From contig PWGR01000225.1 of NCBI GenBank assembly GCA_003554565.1, positions 1-20,097 of the forward strand: a stretch of DNA of 20,097 bases. Reading direction: 5' to 3'. How positions within the stretch are numbered: the first letter of the stretch is position 1; the number at the start of each line of letters is the position of its first letter. This DNA comes from Clostridia bacterium. GTDB taxonomy: Bacteria; Bacillota; Sulfobacillia; SLMV01. Under the pieces are notes generated by a model that saw only the letters and a program-made list of their open reading frames with translations, ran no database searches and was not told the origin of the DNA. Positions 1 through 7,178 of the stretch are shown piece after piece. The position numbers and the translations under genes are program-made.

Positions 1-113
1 ACATTTCCTACTATGTGACCAAGGCTGCTCACCGGCCCGAGTTGCAGGATTACGATGGCCGCTGCGGTTACTTTTACACCCTACCACTCAGAGACGCCAC
101 GCTGGTTGAGTGA
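1..113 (+). CDS. C-terminal end of a peptide-binding lipoprotein (ABC family 5), cut by window edge
   Basis: Only the last 36 codons are present, read from base 3 to the TGA at 111-113. The peptide begins ISYYVTKAAHRPE and contains YDGRCGYFYT. It aligns without gaps to the last 36 residues of the complete gene at 407-2002, with 27 identical positions by eye, so the two genes are tandem paralogues. By that relationship it is the end of an extracytoplasmic solute-binding protein of the oligopeptide/dipeptide (SBP_bac_5) family. Everything upstream of the final segment lies outside the window, so its length, lipobox and any permease neighbours cannot be judged. Confidence 0.85.
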   Translation, partial: ISYYVTKAAHRPELQDYDGRCGYFYTLPLRDATLVE

Positions 114-148
114 TCGCGCGGCCGTTTTGTGAGGGCTTGGCTGGCCCC

Positions 149-180
149 GGGGGTGTTCCCCACTGCTAGGGGGCACCCCC
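149..180 (+). terminator. GC-rich hairpin after the first binding-protein gene
   Basis: GGGGGTG (149-155) pairs with CACCCCC (174-180), and the inner CCCC (158-161) can pair with GGGG (169-172) around a short loop. It lies 36 bases after the stop of the truncated gene. There is no T-run after it, so it may be a factor-dependent terminator, a 3'-end stabiliser or a partial read-through point between the tandem paralogues rather than a classical intrinsic terminator. Confidence 0.5.
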
Positions 181-359
181 CGCATGGAACTGAGTTGCAC
201 AACCAACCGCAAATATGCTCCATGATGGTCATTCCTCTTTCGGTTGGTTGTCAAGTGTGCTGGTAATATGTGCCCAACATCGCTCGACCAACGAGCTGCG
301 CAGGATCAGCGATGTCGTGCCAATATGCAGGAAGCATATGGTGGGGGTAAAGTGGTGCA

Positions 360-383
360 GATGCGGCATATCCGAGCCGCATC
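360..383 (+). promoter_or_regulatory. Perfect hairpin in the leader of the peptide-binding gene
   Basis: GATGCGGC (360-367) and GCCGCATC (376-383) form a perfect 8-bp stem with an 8-base loop, followed by TTCAAAAG and then the ribosome binding site of the gene starting at 407. The stem ends 23 bases before the start codon, so it lies in the mRNA leader or just upstream of it. It could protect the 5' end or terminate transcription from the upstream gene. No convincing -35/-10 pair was found in the 114-406 gap. Confidence 0.4.
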
Positions 384-406
384 TTCAAAAGAAGGGGGAT
401 GAAAGG

Positions 407-2002
407 ATGCATAGAGGGACGTGGATAATGTCGATCTTGGCTGTTCTGCTTATACTGGGGATGGTGGTCGCCTGCGGCCCCGCCGTCGAGGAAGAGCCGG
501 AGGACCCGGATGTGCCGGAGGACCCGGAAGAAGAGCCCGAACCGGATGAGCCGGATGAGCCAACCGAGCTGCGGATGGGAGTCGCACAGGATGCGACTAA
601 CCTGGATCCAAGACTGTCTACAGACGTGGCTTCGGCTAACGTCAACAACTTGGTGTATGCCGGGCTCGTGAAGTGGGACGATGAGACGCTGGAGATTGAG
701 CCGTATGTGGCAAAAGAGATCGAGATTCCGGACGACACGACCTACATTTTTCACCTGCACGAGGGCATTAAGTTTCACGATGGCGTGGAACTGACGGCTG
801 AGGACGTCAAGTACACGTATGACACATTCCGCGATCCGGACTTTGGTGCCCGCAACATTGCATTTTATGAACCCATTGACGAGATTGTCGTTGTCGACGA
901 TTACACCGTGGAGTTTCAGATGGAAGAGCCCAATGCCCCTTTCCTATACTACCTTGCACCGGGTATCGTACCCAAGCATCACGTCGACGAACATGGTGAG
1001 GGAGTGCTGGAGACGGAGCCACTGGGTGCGGGACCCTACGTCTTCCAGGAGTGGGTACCCAACGACCGCGTTGTGCTGGAAGCCTTCGATGATTATTTCA
1101 TGGGTCGACCAGAGACTGACACGATTGTCCTGCGTCCGATACCCGAGGTGACCACCAAGCTGATCGAGCTGGAGACGGGTGGTGTGCATGTCATTGATGG
1201 TATCCCGCCGGAAGAAGTCGAGCGCCTGCGCGAGGAGCCGGACGTCGAAGTAACCCTCCGACCGGGTACCGGGTTCAACTACTACAGCTACCATCATGGA
1301 CAGGAACCTTTCGATGATGTGCGTATGCGGCAGGCATTTGCGTATGGTATGGACATGGACGCCAAGGTTGAACACGTCTACTACGGCATTCGCGATGTGG
1401 CGTACTCGCCCATAATCCCCACCTCCTGGGCGCACAACCCCGATGTCCGCAAGTTCGGACATGAGCCGGACAAGGCAGTGGAATTGATGGAGGAAGCTGG
1501 CTACGGGGACGGACTCACGATCGACTTCAAACACTCCGAAGGCGAGATAACCCGTGAGCACGTGGAGATCGCCCAGCACCAACTGGCCGAGATTGGCATA
1601 GACCTCGACATACACGAGCAGGAGTGGGGTGCGCACTACGACGACATTCTGGAAGGTCGTTTTGAGGCGTACACCATGGGCTGGTCGGGTCAGACTGACC
1701 CCGATCGCGGAGTCTACCGCCAGTTTCACACTGACAACTGGGCGCCCGCCGGGGCCAACCGCCAGCTGTACTCCAACGAGGAAGTGGATGAACTCCTGGT
1801 CCTGGCCCGGACCAATGTAGACACCGAGGTGCGCGAAGAGAAGTACCACAGGATACAGGAAATTTTGGCCGAAGAGCAGTCCTACACGTACATTTCCTAC
1901 TACGTCACCAAGGCCGCCCATCGTTCGGAAGTACAGAACTACGACGGTCGCTGTGGTTACTTCTACACGTGGGAGCTGAAGAATGCTTCCCTGGCGGAGT
2001 GA
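407..2002 (+). CDS. Extracellular solute-binding lipoprotein, peptide/nickel (SBP_bac_5) family
   Basis: This is a substrate-binding lipoprotein of a dipeptide/oligopeptide-type ABC importer, anchored on the outer face of the cytoplasmic membrane. The frame is open further upstream, but ATG 407 is preferred because AAGGGGG (392-398) lies 8 bases before it and the protein then begins directly with a signal peptide; the length is 531 residues. Hydrophobic residues 7-21 end in the lipobox VVAC with Cys23 as the lipidated residue. A proline/acid linker (about 27-50, rich in EEP, EDP and DEP) joins it to the binding domain. That domain shows family features: LRMGVAQDATNLDPR, a YTFRLHEG-like stretch (YIFHLHEGIKFHDG), EDVKYTYD, and the usual C-terminal QILAEEQSYTYISYY region. 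It is a tandem paralogue of the gene truncated at the left edge. No permease or ATPase genes follow, so the partner transporter must lie elsewhere or to the left. The ligand is unknown. Confidence 0.9.
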   Translation: MHRGTWIMSILAVLLILGMVVACGPAVEEEPEDPDVPEDPEEEPEPDEPDEPTELRMGVAQDATNLDPRLSTDVASANVNNLVYAGLVKWDDETLEIEPYVAKEIEIPDDTTYIFHLHEGIKFHDGVELTAEDVKYTYDTFRDPDFGARNIAFYEPIDEIVVVDDYTVEFQMEEPNAPFLYYLAPGIVPKHHVDEHGEGVLETEPLGAGPYVFQEWVPNDRVVLEAFDDYFMGRPETDTIVLRPIPEVTTKLIELETGGVHVIDGIPPEEVERLREEPDVEVTLRPGTGFNYYSYHHGQEPFDDVRMRQAFAYGMDMDAKVEHVYYGIRDVAYSPIIPTSWAHNPDVRKFGHEPDKAVELMEEAGYGDGLTIDFKHSEGEITREHVEIAQHQLAEIGIDLDIHEQEWGAHYDDILEGRFEAYTMGWSGQTDPDRGVYRQFHTDNWAPAGANRQLYSNEEVDELLVLARTNVDTEVREEKYHRIQEILAEEQSYTYISYYVTKAAHRSEVQNYDGRCGYFYTWELKNASLAE

Positions 2003-2045
2003 TACGCACAGGGCTCCGGAAAGTCTGAAGTTGAGGTGAAAAACT

Positions 2046-2081
2046 CCGGTGCGGGGGCTCAAATCCTTCGCACCGGTTTCT
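2046..2081 (+). terminator. Intrinsic-type terminator of the peptide-binding gene
   Basis: CCGGTGCG (2046-2053) pairs perfectly with CGCACCGG (2069-2076). The stem can extend by GGGG pairing with CCTT, including two G-T pairs, and is followed by TTTCT. It sits 43 bases after the stop codon at 2002, which is a normal position for a rho-independent terminator, although the T-run is short. Confidence 0.65.
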
Positions 2082-2464
2082 CATATTGGTACGCCAGGGC
2101 AAGGCCGTGACCCGGCGGACAGAAAGAGTGTGACGAGAGCGGGTCGAGATAGACGAGTCACACGACAGGGTGAAAGTCTGTGTTGGCCGAGGGCCCGTTG
2201 CGTACACCGGGTAGTTGTGCGGGGCAGAGTGCTGGTCAGTACCGGGTGAGGTCTGCTTTCGGTCGCAGATGGTAATCGTATTGAGGCTGAGATGAGGTTC
2301 GGTGACTGCTTGGTACCGGTATATCCAACTCCGAACCTCCGGATGCTTTCCAATCTTGCGGGAGGGCGATACGGTGAGGTATCTCTGCCCGACTCATAGT
2401 GTTCTGCTGCGGCGATATGTCCAAATGGGGTATGTGAGGAGATTCCCCTCAGAGTACCGGACGG
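2082..2464. other. Gene-free convergent gap with a local hairpin
   Basis: This 383-base stretch lies between the plus-strand binding-protein gene and the minus-strand exonuclease III gene, so it needs no promoter. No protein in any frame looks real. One local structure is visible: GGGC-GATAC (2364-2372), loop GGTGAG, GTATC (2379-2383), a 3-base bulge, then GCCC (2387-2390). On the minus strand it would lie downstream of the exonuclease gene, about 75 bases past its stop, and could be part of that transcript's end. The stretch 2168-2181 (GGGTGAAAGTCTGT) superficially resembles group II intron sequence but nothing else supports an intron. Confidence 0.5.
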
Positions 2465-3241
2465 TCAGCCGTCGTGTCTGAGTTCGATGCCCACGGGGCA
2501 GTGATCTGACCCATGGATGTCTGCAAGTATGAAAGCGTCTCGTACACAGTCGGCGAGATCGTGCGAGGCGAAAATATAGTCTATGCGCCACCCGACATTT
2601 CTCTCGCGGGCTCGAGTGCGGAGGTCCCAGTAGCTGTATTGTCCGTGTTCGGTGCAGAACATTCGGAAGGTGTCGTGAAAACCTGACTCGAGCAATCTGT
2701 CAATCCAGGCTCGCTCTTTGGGAAGGAATCCCGAAGTGGTGCTATTCTCTTTCGGCCGCGCCAGGTCAATTTCCCGGTGTGCGGTGTTGACATCACCAGC
2801 TATAAGAATGTGTTCATGTTGTGCCATTTTCCGCTCGACATACTCCAGAAATGCCGCGTAAAAATCCATTTTGTACTGCAATCTCTCCGGTGAGGCTTTC
2901 CCGTTCGGGAAATAGACATTGAGCAAAAGCATATCCGGATAGCGGGCCATCAGGAAGCGCCCCTCATCGTCGAAATCGGGGTGAAAGGTATCAGAGACCT
3001 CCAGGGGCTTACTCTTGCTGTACAGGGCTGTCCCGCTGTAGCCCTTTCGTCTCGCCTCTGCGAAATAACTGTAGTATCCCCCTATGTTTCCAACTTCTGG
3101 TGGCAGCTGTTCTTCCCATGCCTTGGTCTCCTGTATGCACAGGATGTCTGCGCCGTCCTTCCTCATCCACTCCTTCAAGTCCTTTTTGGCCGCAGCACGT
3201 AGTCCGTTTACATTCCAGGATAGGATTCGAATGGGCATCAT
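2465..3241 (-). CDS. xth: Exodeoxyribonuclease III (AP endonuclease, ExoIII/ExoA family)
   Basis: The product is a base-excision-repair AP endonuclease / 3'-5' exonuclease of the EEP fold, cytosolic and Mg-dependent. Starting at the ATG-ATG pair 3241/3238 it has 258 residues, which is the family's normal length. Key motifs are SWNVNGLRA (metal-binding Asn near residue 10), CIQETKA (Glu38), the RR-KGYSGTALYSK stretch, NVYFPNG (about 108-114), GDVNTAH (Asp150 and Asn152), VGWRIDYIFAS, and the terminal SDHCPV with the catalytic Asp-His pair. GAAGGG immediately precedes the first ATG, so the second ATG may be favoured; the frame is open 22 more codons upstream but that part does not resemble the family. 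It lies 76 bases downstream of the LiaF-like gene on the same strand and may share its transcript. All expected catalytic residues seem present. Confidence 0.93.
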   Translation of the reverse strand: MMPIRILSWNVNGLRAAAKKDLKEWMRKDGADILCIQETKAWEEQLPPEVGNIGGYYSYFAEARRKGYSGTALYSKSKPLEVSDTFHPDFDDEGRFLMARYPDMLLLNVYFPNGKASPERLQYKMDFYAAFLEYVERKMAQHEHILIAGDVNTAHREIDLARPKENSTTSGFLPKERAWIDRLLESGFHDTFRMFCTEHGQYSYWDLRTRARERNVGWRIDYIFASHDLADCVRDAFILADIHGSDHCPVGIELRHDG

Positions 3242-3317
3242 CCCTTCGCAGTCGAAAATCCCTAAAGCATCCTGTGGTGAGAACTGGGCAGCCCAGTTGG
3301 ACCGCATTGTGAGTCGA

Positions 3318-3845
3318 TCAATGCCTTATGATGAGTGATCCAAATACCGCGTTTGCCTCGATATAGATGGCCCCGGTTTTACCTTCCCGGTATCCTGGAG
3401 TTGTGTAGGACCTGTCTCCGATAATGGCCGAACTGCCATCAGGTGTTGATATGCTACCAAATGCCACGTTCCCGGTGACCTTCACTGGTGTGTCGCTGGG
3501 CACATGAATTACGGTGGAGGCGAAGATTGAGTTGAATTTCAGATTAAGTGTCTGTCCTTCGGATGGAGGGGAAACATGAAATATTCCCTCACCAAAGATG
3601 GTGCTGTGTTCTCCGGATCCACTGATGTTGGTTATTCTTTTTTCCATCAAAACGGTGCCGGGCTCGGACCTGATGCCGGGATGGCCGCCCAATGCAAATA
3701 CTACACCAATGTAGATCAAAAGAATGCCTATCGCCAGGCGGAACAAAGGGATGTTGATATTAGAAAACGATTTCAAGAGTGCCAGCGATCCGACGATGAT
3801 GAAGTAGATTCCCCAGAAGACTCCGCTGAACAGCTCAATTCTCAT
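3318..3845 (-). CDS. LiaF-like two-helix membrane protein (cell-envelope stress family)
   Basis: This is a 175-residue membrane protein. Two hydrophobic helices lie near residues 5-25 (FSGVFWGIYFIIVGSLALL) and about 35-55 (RLAIGILLIYIGVVFALGG). They are followed by a beta-rich, soluble C-terminal domain with the repeating pattern FNSIFASTVIHVP, VTGNVAFGSISTP and ANAVFGSLIIR. That arrangement and the alternating small/hydrophobic beta ladder match LiaF / DUF2154-type proteins, which in Bacilli modulate the LiaRS cell-wall stress system. The start ATG 3845 is preceded by GGAGG at 3853-3857 with a 7-base spacer; the frame continues a few codons upstream only through a TTG. No liaR or liaS homologue is visible nearby, so a role in envelope stress is inference from the fold. 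Exonuclease III follows on the same strand. Confidence 0.65.
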   Translation of the reverse strand: MRIELFSGVFWGIYFIIVGSLALLKSFSNINIPLFRLAIGILLIYIGVVFALGGHPGIRSEPGTVLMEKRITNISGSGEHSTIFGEGIFHVSPPSEGQTLNLKFNSIFASTVIHVPSDTPVKVTGNVAFGSISTPDGSSAIIGDRSYTTPGYREGKTGAIYIEANAVFGSLIIRH

Positions 3846-3999
3846 TTTGAACCTCCAATCCAAGTCATGCCATCGTAACCAGCTGACAACAACCGCTGCT
3901 TGAAGTCAATAGGGTGTGTTATGATTGAACGCCGCTCCGGGAAGCCCTGCAGGTGAGCGCATGAGAGAGCGCATCTTAATCTGCAGAAGATTCTTTGAT

Positions 4000-4281
4000 T
4001 CAGGTACGGCTCAGCTGCATCCAGAGTGCAGTGCTTTGCAGTATCATCAGGATCGGAACACCCAGGGCGAACAGAGCCTTGCGGGTCTTGTGCCGGAAAA
4101 CCCGCATGCCGGCGTAAACCCCGGGAGATCCTCCCATACACGCCAACAGCAGAAGAAGATCCTCGCGTACTCTTTTCTTTCGACTGATTGCTCGTTTCTT
4201 ATCAAGGCCCATCAGGAGAAAGCCTGCCAGGTTGACGATAAGAAGGATGCTGCCGGCTGCCGTTATTGGTAGATCCTCCAA
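4000..4281 (-). CDS. DUF1294 family small membrane protein
   Basis: The product is a 93-residue integral membrane protein of unknown function with the DUF1294 signature: a first helix (SILLIVNLAGFLLMGLDK), the conserved DK-x2-A motif (DKKRAISRKKRVRED), the RE-D-LLLLLA-GGSPG-Y-GM stretch, the hallmark FRHKT-K-LF (about residues 62-70), and a last helix (LFALGVPILMIL). The length is typical. Translation starts at TTG 4281-4279; GGGGGAGG lies 5 bases upstream of it, and no ATG is available in frame near it. The LiaF-like gene starts 155 bases further on in the same direction, so the two could be one transcription unit. The promoter should lie in the 4282-4558 gap shared with the divergent PLP-enzyme gene. 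Confidence 0.85.
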   Translation of the reverse strand: MEDLPITAAGSILLIVNLAGFLLMGLDKKRAISRKKRVREDLLLLLACMGGSPGVYAGMRVFRHKTRKALFALGVPILMILQSTALWMQLSRT

Positions 4282-4455
4282 TTTTGCCTCCCCCGATCAT
4301 TGCTTATTGCTTCATTTGCAATCTTTACGAGCCTTCTTACTCCGTCGAAAACTGCGAGTGTACGCGTGAAATGGTAGCATTTATGTCGGTCAATGTCAGC
4401 ATGCCGGGAGGATTCCACCTGCGGGTACAGTAAAGAGAATCGCGGGGGCATGATA

Positions 4456-4489
4456 CGGGCAATGTTGGCATATCAGCCTGGTATGCCCG
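4456..4489 (+). promoter_or_regulatory. Nested inverted repeats in the leader of the PLP-enzyme gene
   Basis: CGGGCA (4456-4461) can pair with TGCCCG (4484-4489), while GGCATA (4467-4472) can pair with TATGCC (4482-4487). The two stems share bases and are mutually exclusive. They lie about 70 bases upstream of the start codon at 4559, in the divergent gap with the DUF1294 gene. This could be an operator or a leader hairpin, or chance; no clear promoter boxes were seen beside it. Confidence 0.25.
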
Positions 4490-4558
4490 TAGTGAAAACG
4501 GTGATCTTACTGCGTCTTCATGCAGCAGGGGCTGACACCGAGAAAGGAGTGGGTGGAT

Positions 4559-5653
4559 TTGACCAATTATTTCGTGGGAGCGAGTCTGGGCGAGGTGGAT
4601 ACACCTGTCCTGACGGTGGATCTGGACGTGATGGAGGCCAATATTGCTCGGGCGGCACGGTTTTTTGCTGATCTAGGTGTTCAGTGGCGCCCGCATACCA
4701 AGGGCCAGAAGGTGCCGGCCATTGCCCACCGGGAAATTGCGGCCGGAGCCATCGGAATTACCTGTGCGAAGCTGGGCGAGGCTGAGGTCATGGTTGCCTC
4801 AGGTATCGACAATGTGCTCATAGCCAATCAGGTGGTAGGGTTGCACAAGGTTAGACGCCTGGCCAACTTGTGCCGGCAGGCGCGGGTTATAGTGGCGGTT
4901 GACAGTGAGGACAATATTTGTGAGCTCGATCTCGCGGGCCAGATGAAGGGGCTGCAGATTCCTGTTGTCGTGGAGGTGGACATCGGAATGGGGCGGTGCG
5001 GGGTACAGCCTGGGGCAGCATCAGCTGATATGTCAACGCTGGTGCAGCGAGCTGCGGGACTGCGATACATGGGGCTAATGGGTTGGGAAGGTCACGCAAG
5101 GCGGTACACCAATGCCTCTGAACGAAAACGTGTATGCGAAAACGCCATTGAGCAGCTGGTCGACACAGCACAAAAGTGCCGGGATAAAGGGTTGGATGTA
5201 GACATAATCAGCTGCGGAGGAACGGGGACACAGGAATTCAGTTCGAGACATCCGGGGATCACCGAGATTCAGGCCGGGGGCATCATTTTCAATGATATGT
5301 ACTACTCAAACCTGGGCTTGGATCACAAGTTTGCCCTGAAAATAATTAGCACAATAATCAGCAGGCCCCACTCTCGGCGGATTGTCACCGATGCTGGTAA
5401 GAAAGCCATGAGCAGCGATACTGCCCTGCCGCTCCCCCTGGGCGTGGACAGTATTGAGTCGATGCGTTTTTCGGCCGAGCACGGGGTCATCAATACCGGT
5501 GAGCCGGTGTGTGGATGGGATATCGGAGGCAAACTGGAATGGGTTGTGGGATACGGAGATACAACTGTGGCGCTGCATGACGAAATGTACGGGGTGAGGG
5601 ATGGTCAAGTGGAGGTCGTCTGGCCCATTCAGGGGCGTGGGAAAATACGCTGA
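4559..5653 (+). CDS. D-threonine aldolase / D-serine dehydratase-like PLP enzyme (alanine-racemase fold)
   Basis: This is a cytosolic fold-type III PLP enzyme acting on a D-amino acid or D-hydroxy amino acid. TTG 4559 is chosen because AAGGAG (4544-4549) lies 9 bases before it; an in-frame ATG at 4520 has no ribosome binding site. That gives 364 residues. The N-terminal barrel shows DTPVLTVDLDVMEANI and then WRPHTKGQK, where Lys48 is the expected Schiff-base lysine, followed by the GITCAKLGEAEVM motif. The C-terminal domain shows AEHGVI (Glu307-His308) and ends WPIQGRGK. In typical D-threonine aldolases and D-serine dehydratases a P-S/N-H-x-C/D motif supplies the metal ligands. Here the aligned stretch is VGYGDTTVALHD: the His position is Tyr332, while Asp334 remains. 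The substrate and metal dependence therefore cannot be assigned. It is the first gene of its strand after a divergent gap, with no obvious pathway partner. Confidence 0.82.
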   Translation: MTNYFVGASLGEVDTPVLTVDLDVMEANIARAARFFADLGVQWRPHTKGQKVPAIAHREIAAGAIGITCAKLGEAEVMVASGIDNVLIANQVVGLHKVRRLANLCRQARVIVAVDSEDNICELDLAGQMKGLQIPVVVEVDIGMGRCGVQPGAASADMSTLVQRAAGLRYMGLMGWEGHARRYTNASERKRVCENAIEQLVDTAQKCRDKGLDVDIISCGGTGTQEFSSRHPGITEIQAGGIIFNDMYYSNLGLDHKFALKIISTIISRPHSRRIVTDAGKKAMSSDTALPLPLGVDSIESMRFSAEHGVINTGEPVCGWDIGGKLEWVVGYGDTTVALHDEMYGVRDGQVEVVWPIQGRGKIR

Positions 5654-5697
5654 ACAAAACGGCACTCCGGGGCCCTTTCAGGAGAGTTTGTGCGCAG

Positions 5698-5871
5698 ATG
5701 CCCGGCAAACATCTCATTTGTGATATGTGCAACTGTCACAACCGCAGAAGAGGGAGGTATTGCGGATCAATGGCGCGAACCCTGAATTCTGGAGAAACGC
5801 CGCGTTCCAGGTCATTATGTCTCGATGTGAGGAAGAGAAGGGTCTGTTTTCTCACTGTACGTGGCAGGTGA
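5698..5871 (+). CDS. Possible 57-residue cysteine-rich basic protein (uncertain)
   Basis: This short frame starts at ATG 5698 with AGGAGAG (5680-5686) 11 bases upstream and ends at TGA 5869. It encodes a basic peptide with six cysteines; the beginning, CDMCNCHNRRRGRYC, could bind a metal through Cys and His residues. I do not recognise it. It lies 44 bases after the PLP-enzyme gene on the same strand. An overlapping frame (5727-5918) with ordinary composition exists, and the whole 5654-5974 stretch may simply be non-coding. The next convincing gene starts at 5975. Confidence 0.22.
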   Translation: MPGKHLICDMCNCHNRRRGRYCGSMARTLNSGETPRSRSLCLDVRKRRVCFLTVRGR

Positions 5872-5974
5872 ATAGTGTAAAGCAAGATCGGATGAGAGGA
5901 TATGCAGCAGAACGTTGATCCTCATGATAATTTCAGAGAGAGTCCCGGAAGCAATAGATTCCAGGGAGGCGATT

Positions 5975-6421
5975 GTGTTGAAACTCCTGTACGTTGATGA
6001 AACGGGCAAGGATGTCCTTCGCGAAGCAATTATTCAAATTGCGGGTCTGCGCGACGATCCGGATTGTGCTCTGGTACAGCGCGTCGGTGAAGATCGATAC
6101 TGCGCGGAACTGGACATAGAGCCGGAGGTCTTTCGGCAAATACTGGAGAGGATTCGTGAGGAGGGCATATCTTACACAGTGGAGGGAGACACGATGGCCA
6201 TTCGCTGTCTGGAGGTCCTGGAGTCATACGAAACGGCGCCTTCCGACTCCGGATTTATCACAAATCCGTGGGCTGACATCTTCTATGGTGAGGGGGATTG
6301 GGAGGTGGATGAGGCGGCGACCGAGGAAGCCGATCCTGCAGGAAACAACGATCGTATCATTTTCCTTGATGGATCTGAGCTGACCTGGGATGAGCGCGCT
6401 TCAGTCTGGCGGGAGAAGTGA
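5975..6421 (+). CDS. Hypothetical acidic protein, 148 residues
   Basis: The family is not recognised. GTG 5975 is chosen as the start because AGGGAGG (5963-5969) lies 5 bases upstream; the frame is open back to 5915 but earlier starts lack a ribosome binding site. The N-terminal half (LLYVDETGKDVLREAIIQIAG, then LDIEPEVFRQILERIREEGISY) looks like a small alpha/beta domain with a helix-rich middle. The C-terminal third is rich in Asp and Glu and low in predicted structure. There is no signal peptide or membrane helix, so it is probably cytosolic. It follows the PLP-enzyme gene on the same strand after a 321-base gap, so it may have its own promoter. The good ribosome binding site and sensible codon use support a real gene, but no function can be given. 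Confidence 0.65.
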   Translation: MLKLLYVDETGKDVLREAIIQIAGLRDDPDCALVQRVGEDRYCAELDIEPEVFRQILERIREEGISYTVEGDTMAIRCLEVLESYETAPSDSGFITNPWADIFYGEGDWEVDEAATEEADPAGNNDRIIFLDGSELTWDERASVWREK

Positions 6422-7178
6422 CTGAGCATCGCGACACCTGCCGGGGTAGACGGGTCCAATCTCGGGATAGCCCGCATGTCTGCCGGAGGCGTTCAGCTGC
6501 GTTTTCGGTCTTTTCACATGCCCTTCGCCTGTCTGCACCCCTGTTCATGCAACGGGTACTGACGAAAATAAGATGTAAATCGTAGCCTCCTGGCAGCGAG
6601 GGTCTCTCTCTGTTGTTCGGAGCGCTGCTGTTGTCCTGAGGTCGGAGGTTGCGGCTCAGCCCTATGGCCGTAGCTACTACTAGCTCGGCTCTTGAGGCGG
6701 CCGAGGTTGAAGGCGCTCAGCATCGCGAACCAGCTCGCTGTTATGCGGGACGGAATAATCCATAATCCTGCACTGTGCTGCCTGCGCAGAGACCTTATCC
6801 GGGAGGAGCCGCGACGTCAAGGAGGCGATTCGTCAGGAGGGCCTGAAGGTGATACCTGTGCTGTTTCGCATGATGTCGTGCGCCGTGTTGATTATTTTGG
6901 CTGCTGCCAGCTTTATAGAATATAGAGATTGAGCTCTGTTCAGCTTTGCAGGTTCCGGCTCTCGCATCATCCGAGCTTTGGGCATAGATCAGAGATGAGT
7001 TACCGTACATTCCGCGCAGACAGTGGGCGTGTACCTGCCTGAGGGATCGCGCGTCAGGAGTGGGAAATGCAGAATAGTATCGTAGAGTTGCCATACAGTT
7101 CGACATCAGTGCTGGGCTTGTGCAATAAAATGGAAGCAATCTTCCTTTACGAAGGCAGATGTGACGATATCTGTCTGT
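6422..7178. other. Gene-poor stretch with possible gene remnants
   Basis: This stretch of more than 750 bases has no full-length gene. Two weak traces are visible. On the plus strand, 6759-6932 is an open segment ending in a hydrophobic helix (CAVLIILAAASFIEY). On the minus strand, 6514-6815 contains RITASWFAMLSAFNLGRL, which is faintly like the C-terminal end of some transposases. Neither is complete and neither is extended by recognisable sequence. The stretch is more likely a decayed region than a set of overlooked genes. Confidence 0.45.
6849..6932 (+). CDS. Possible 27-residue single-helix membrane peptide (uncertain)
   Basis: GTG 6849 follows AGGAGG (6835-6840) with an 8-base spacer and opens a 27-codon frame to TGA 6930. 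The peptide is one hydrophobic helix (CAVLIILAAASFIEY) with short charged ends, the shape of small bacterial membrane proteins. The same frame is open back to 6759, and the longer reading (SGRSRDVKEAIRQEG before the helix) resembles the C-terminal end of SpoIIM / DUF95 membrane proteins. It may therefore be a gene relic whose internal AGGAGG is accidental. Confidence 0.25.
   Translation: MIPVLFRMMSCAVLIILAAASFIEYRD

Noticed and set aside
944..2062. 372-residue frame on the minus strand
   Set aside because: It lies wholly opposite the peptide-binding gene, has no ribosome binding site and no recognisable motif; it is a shadow frame.
2168..2181. GGGTGAAAGTCTGT, similar to a group II intron segment
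   Set aside because: No domain V hairpin, reverse transcriptase or intron boundaries were found nearby.
5727..5918. 63-residue frame ending at the first possible start of the 148-residue protein
   Set aside because: The composition looks protein-like, but there is no ribosome binding site before GTG 5727, and the downstream gene is better started at 5975, so the apparent coupling is unlikely.
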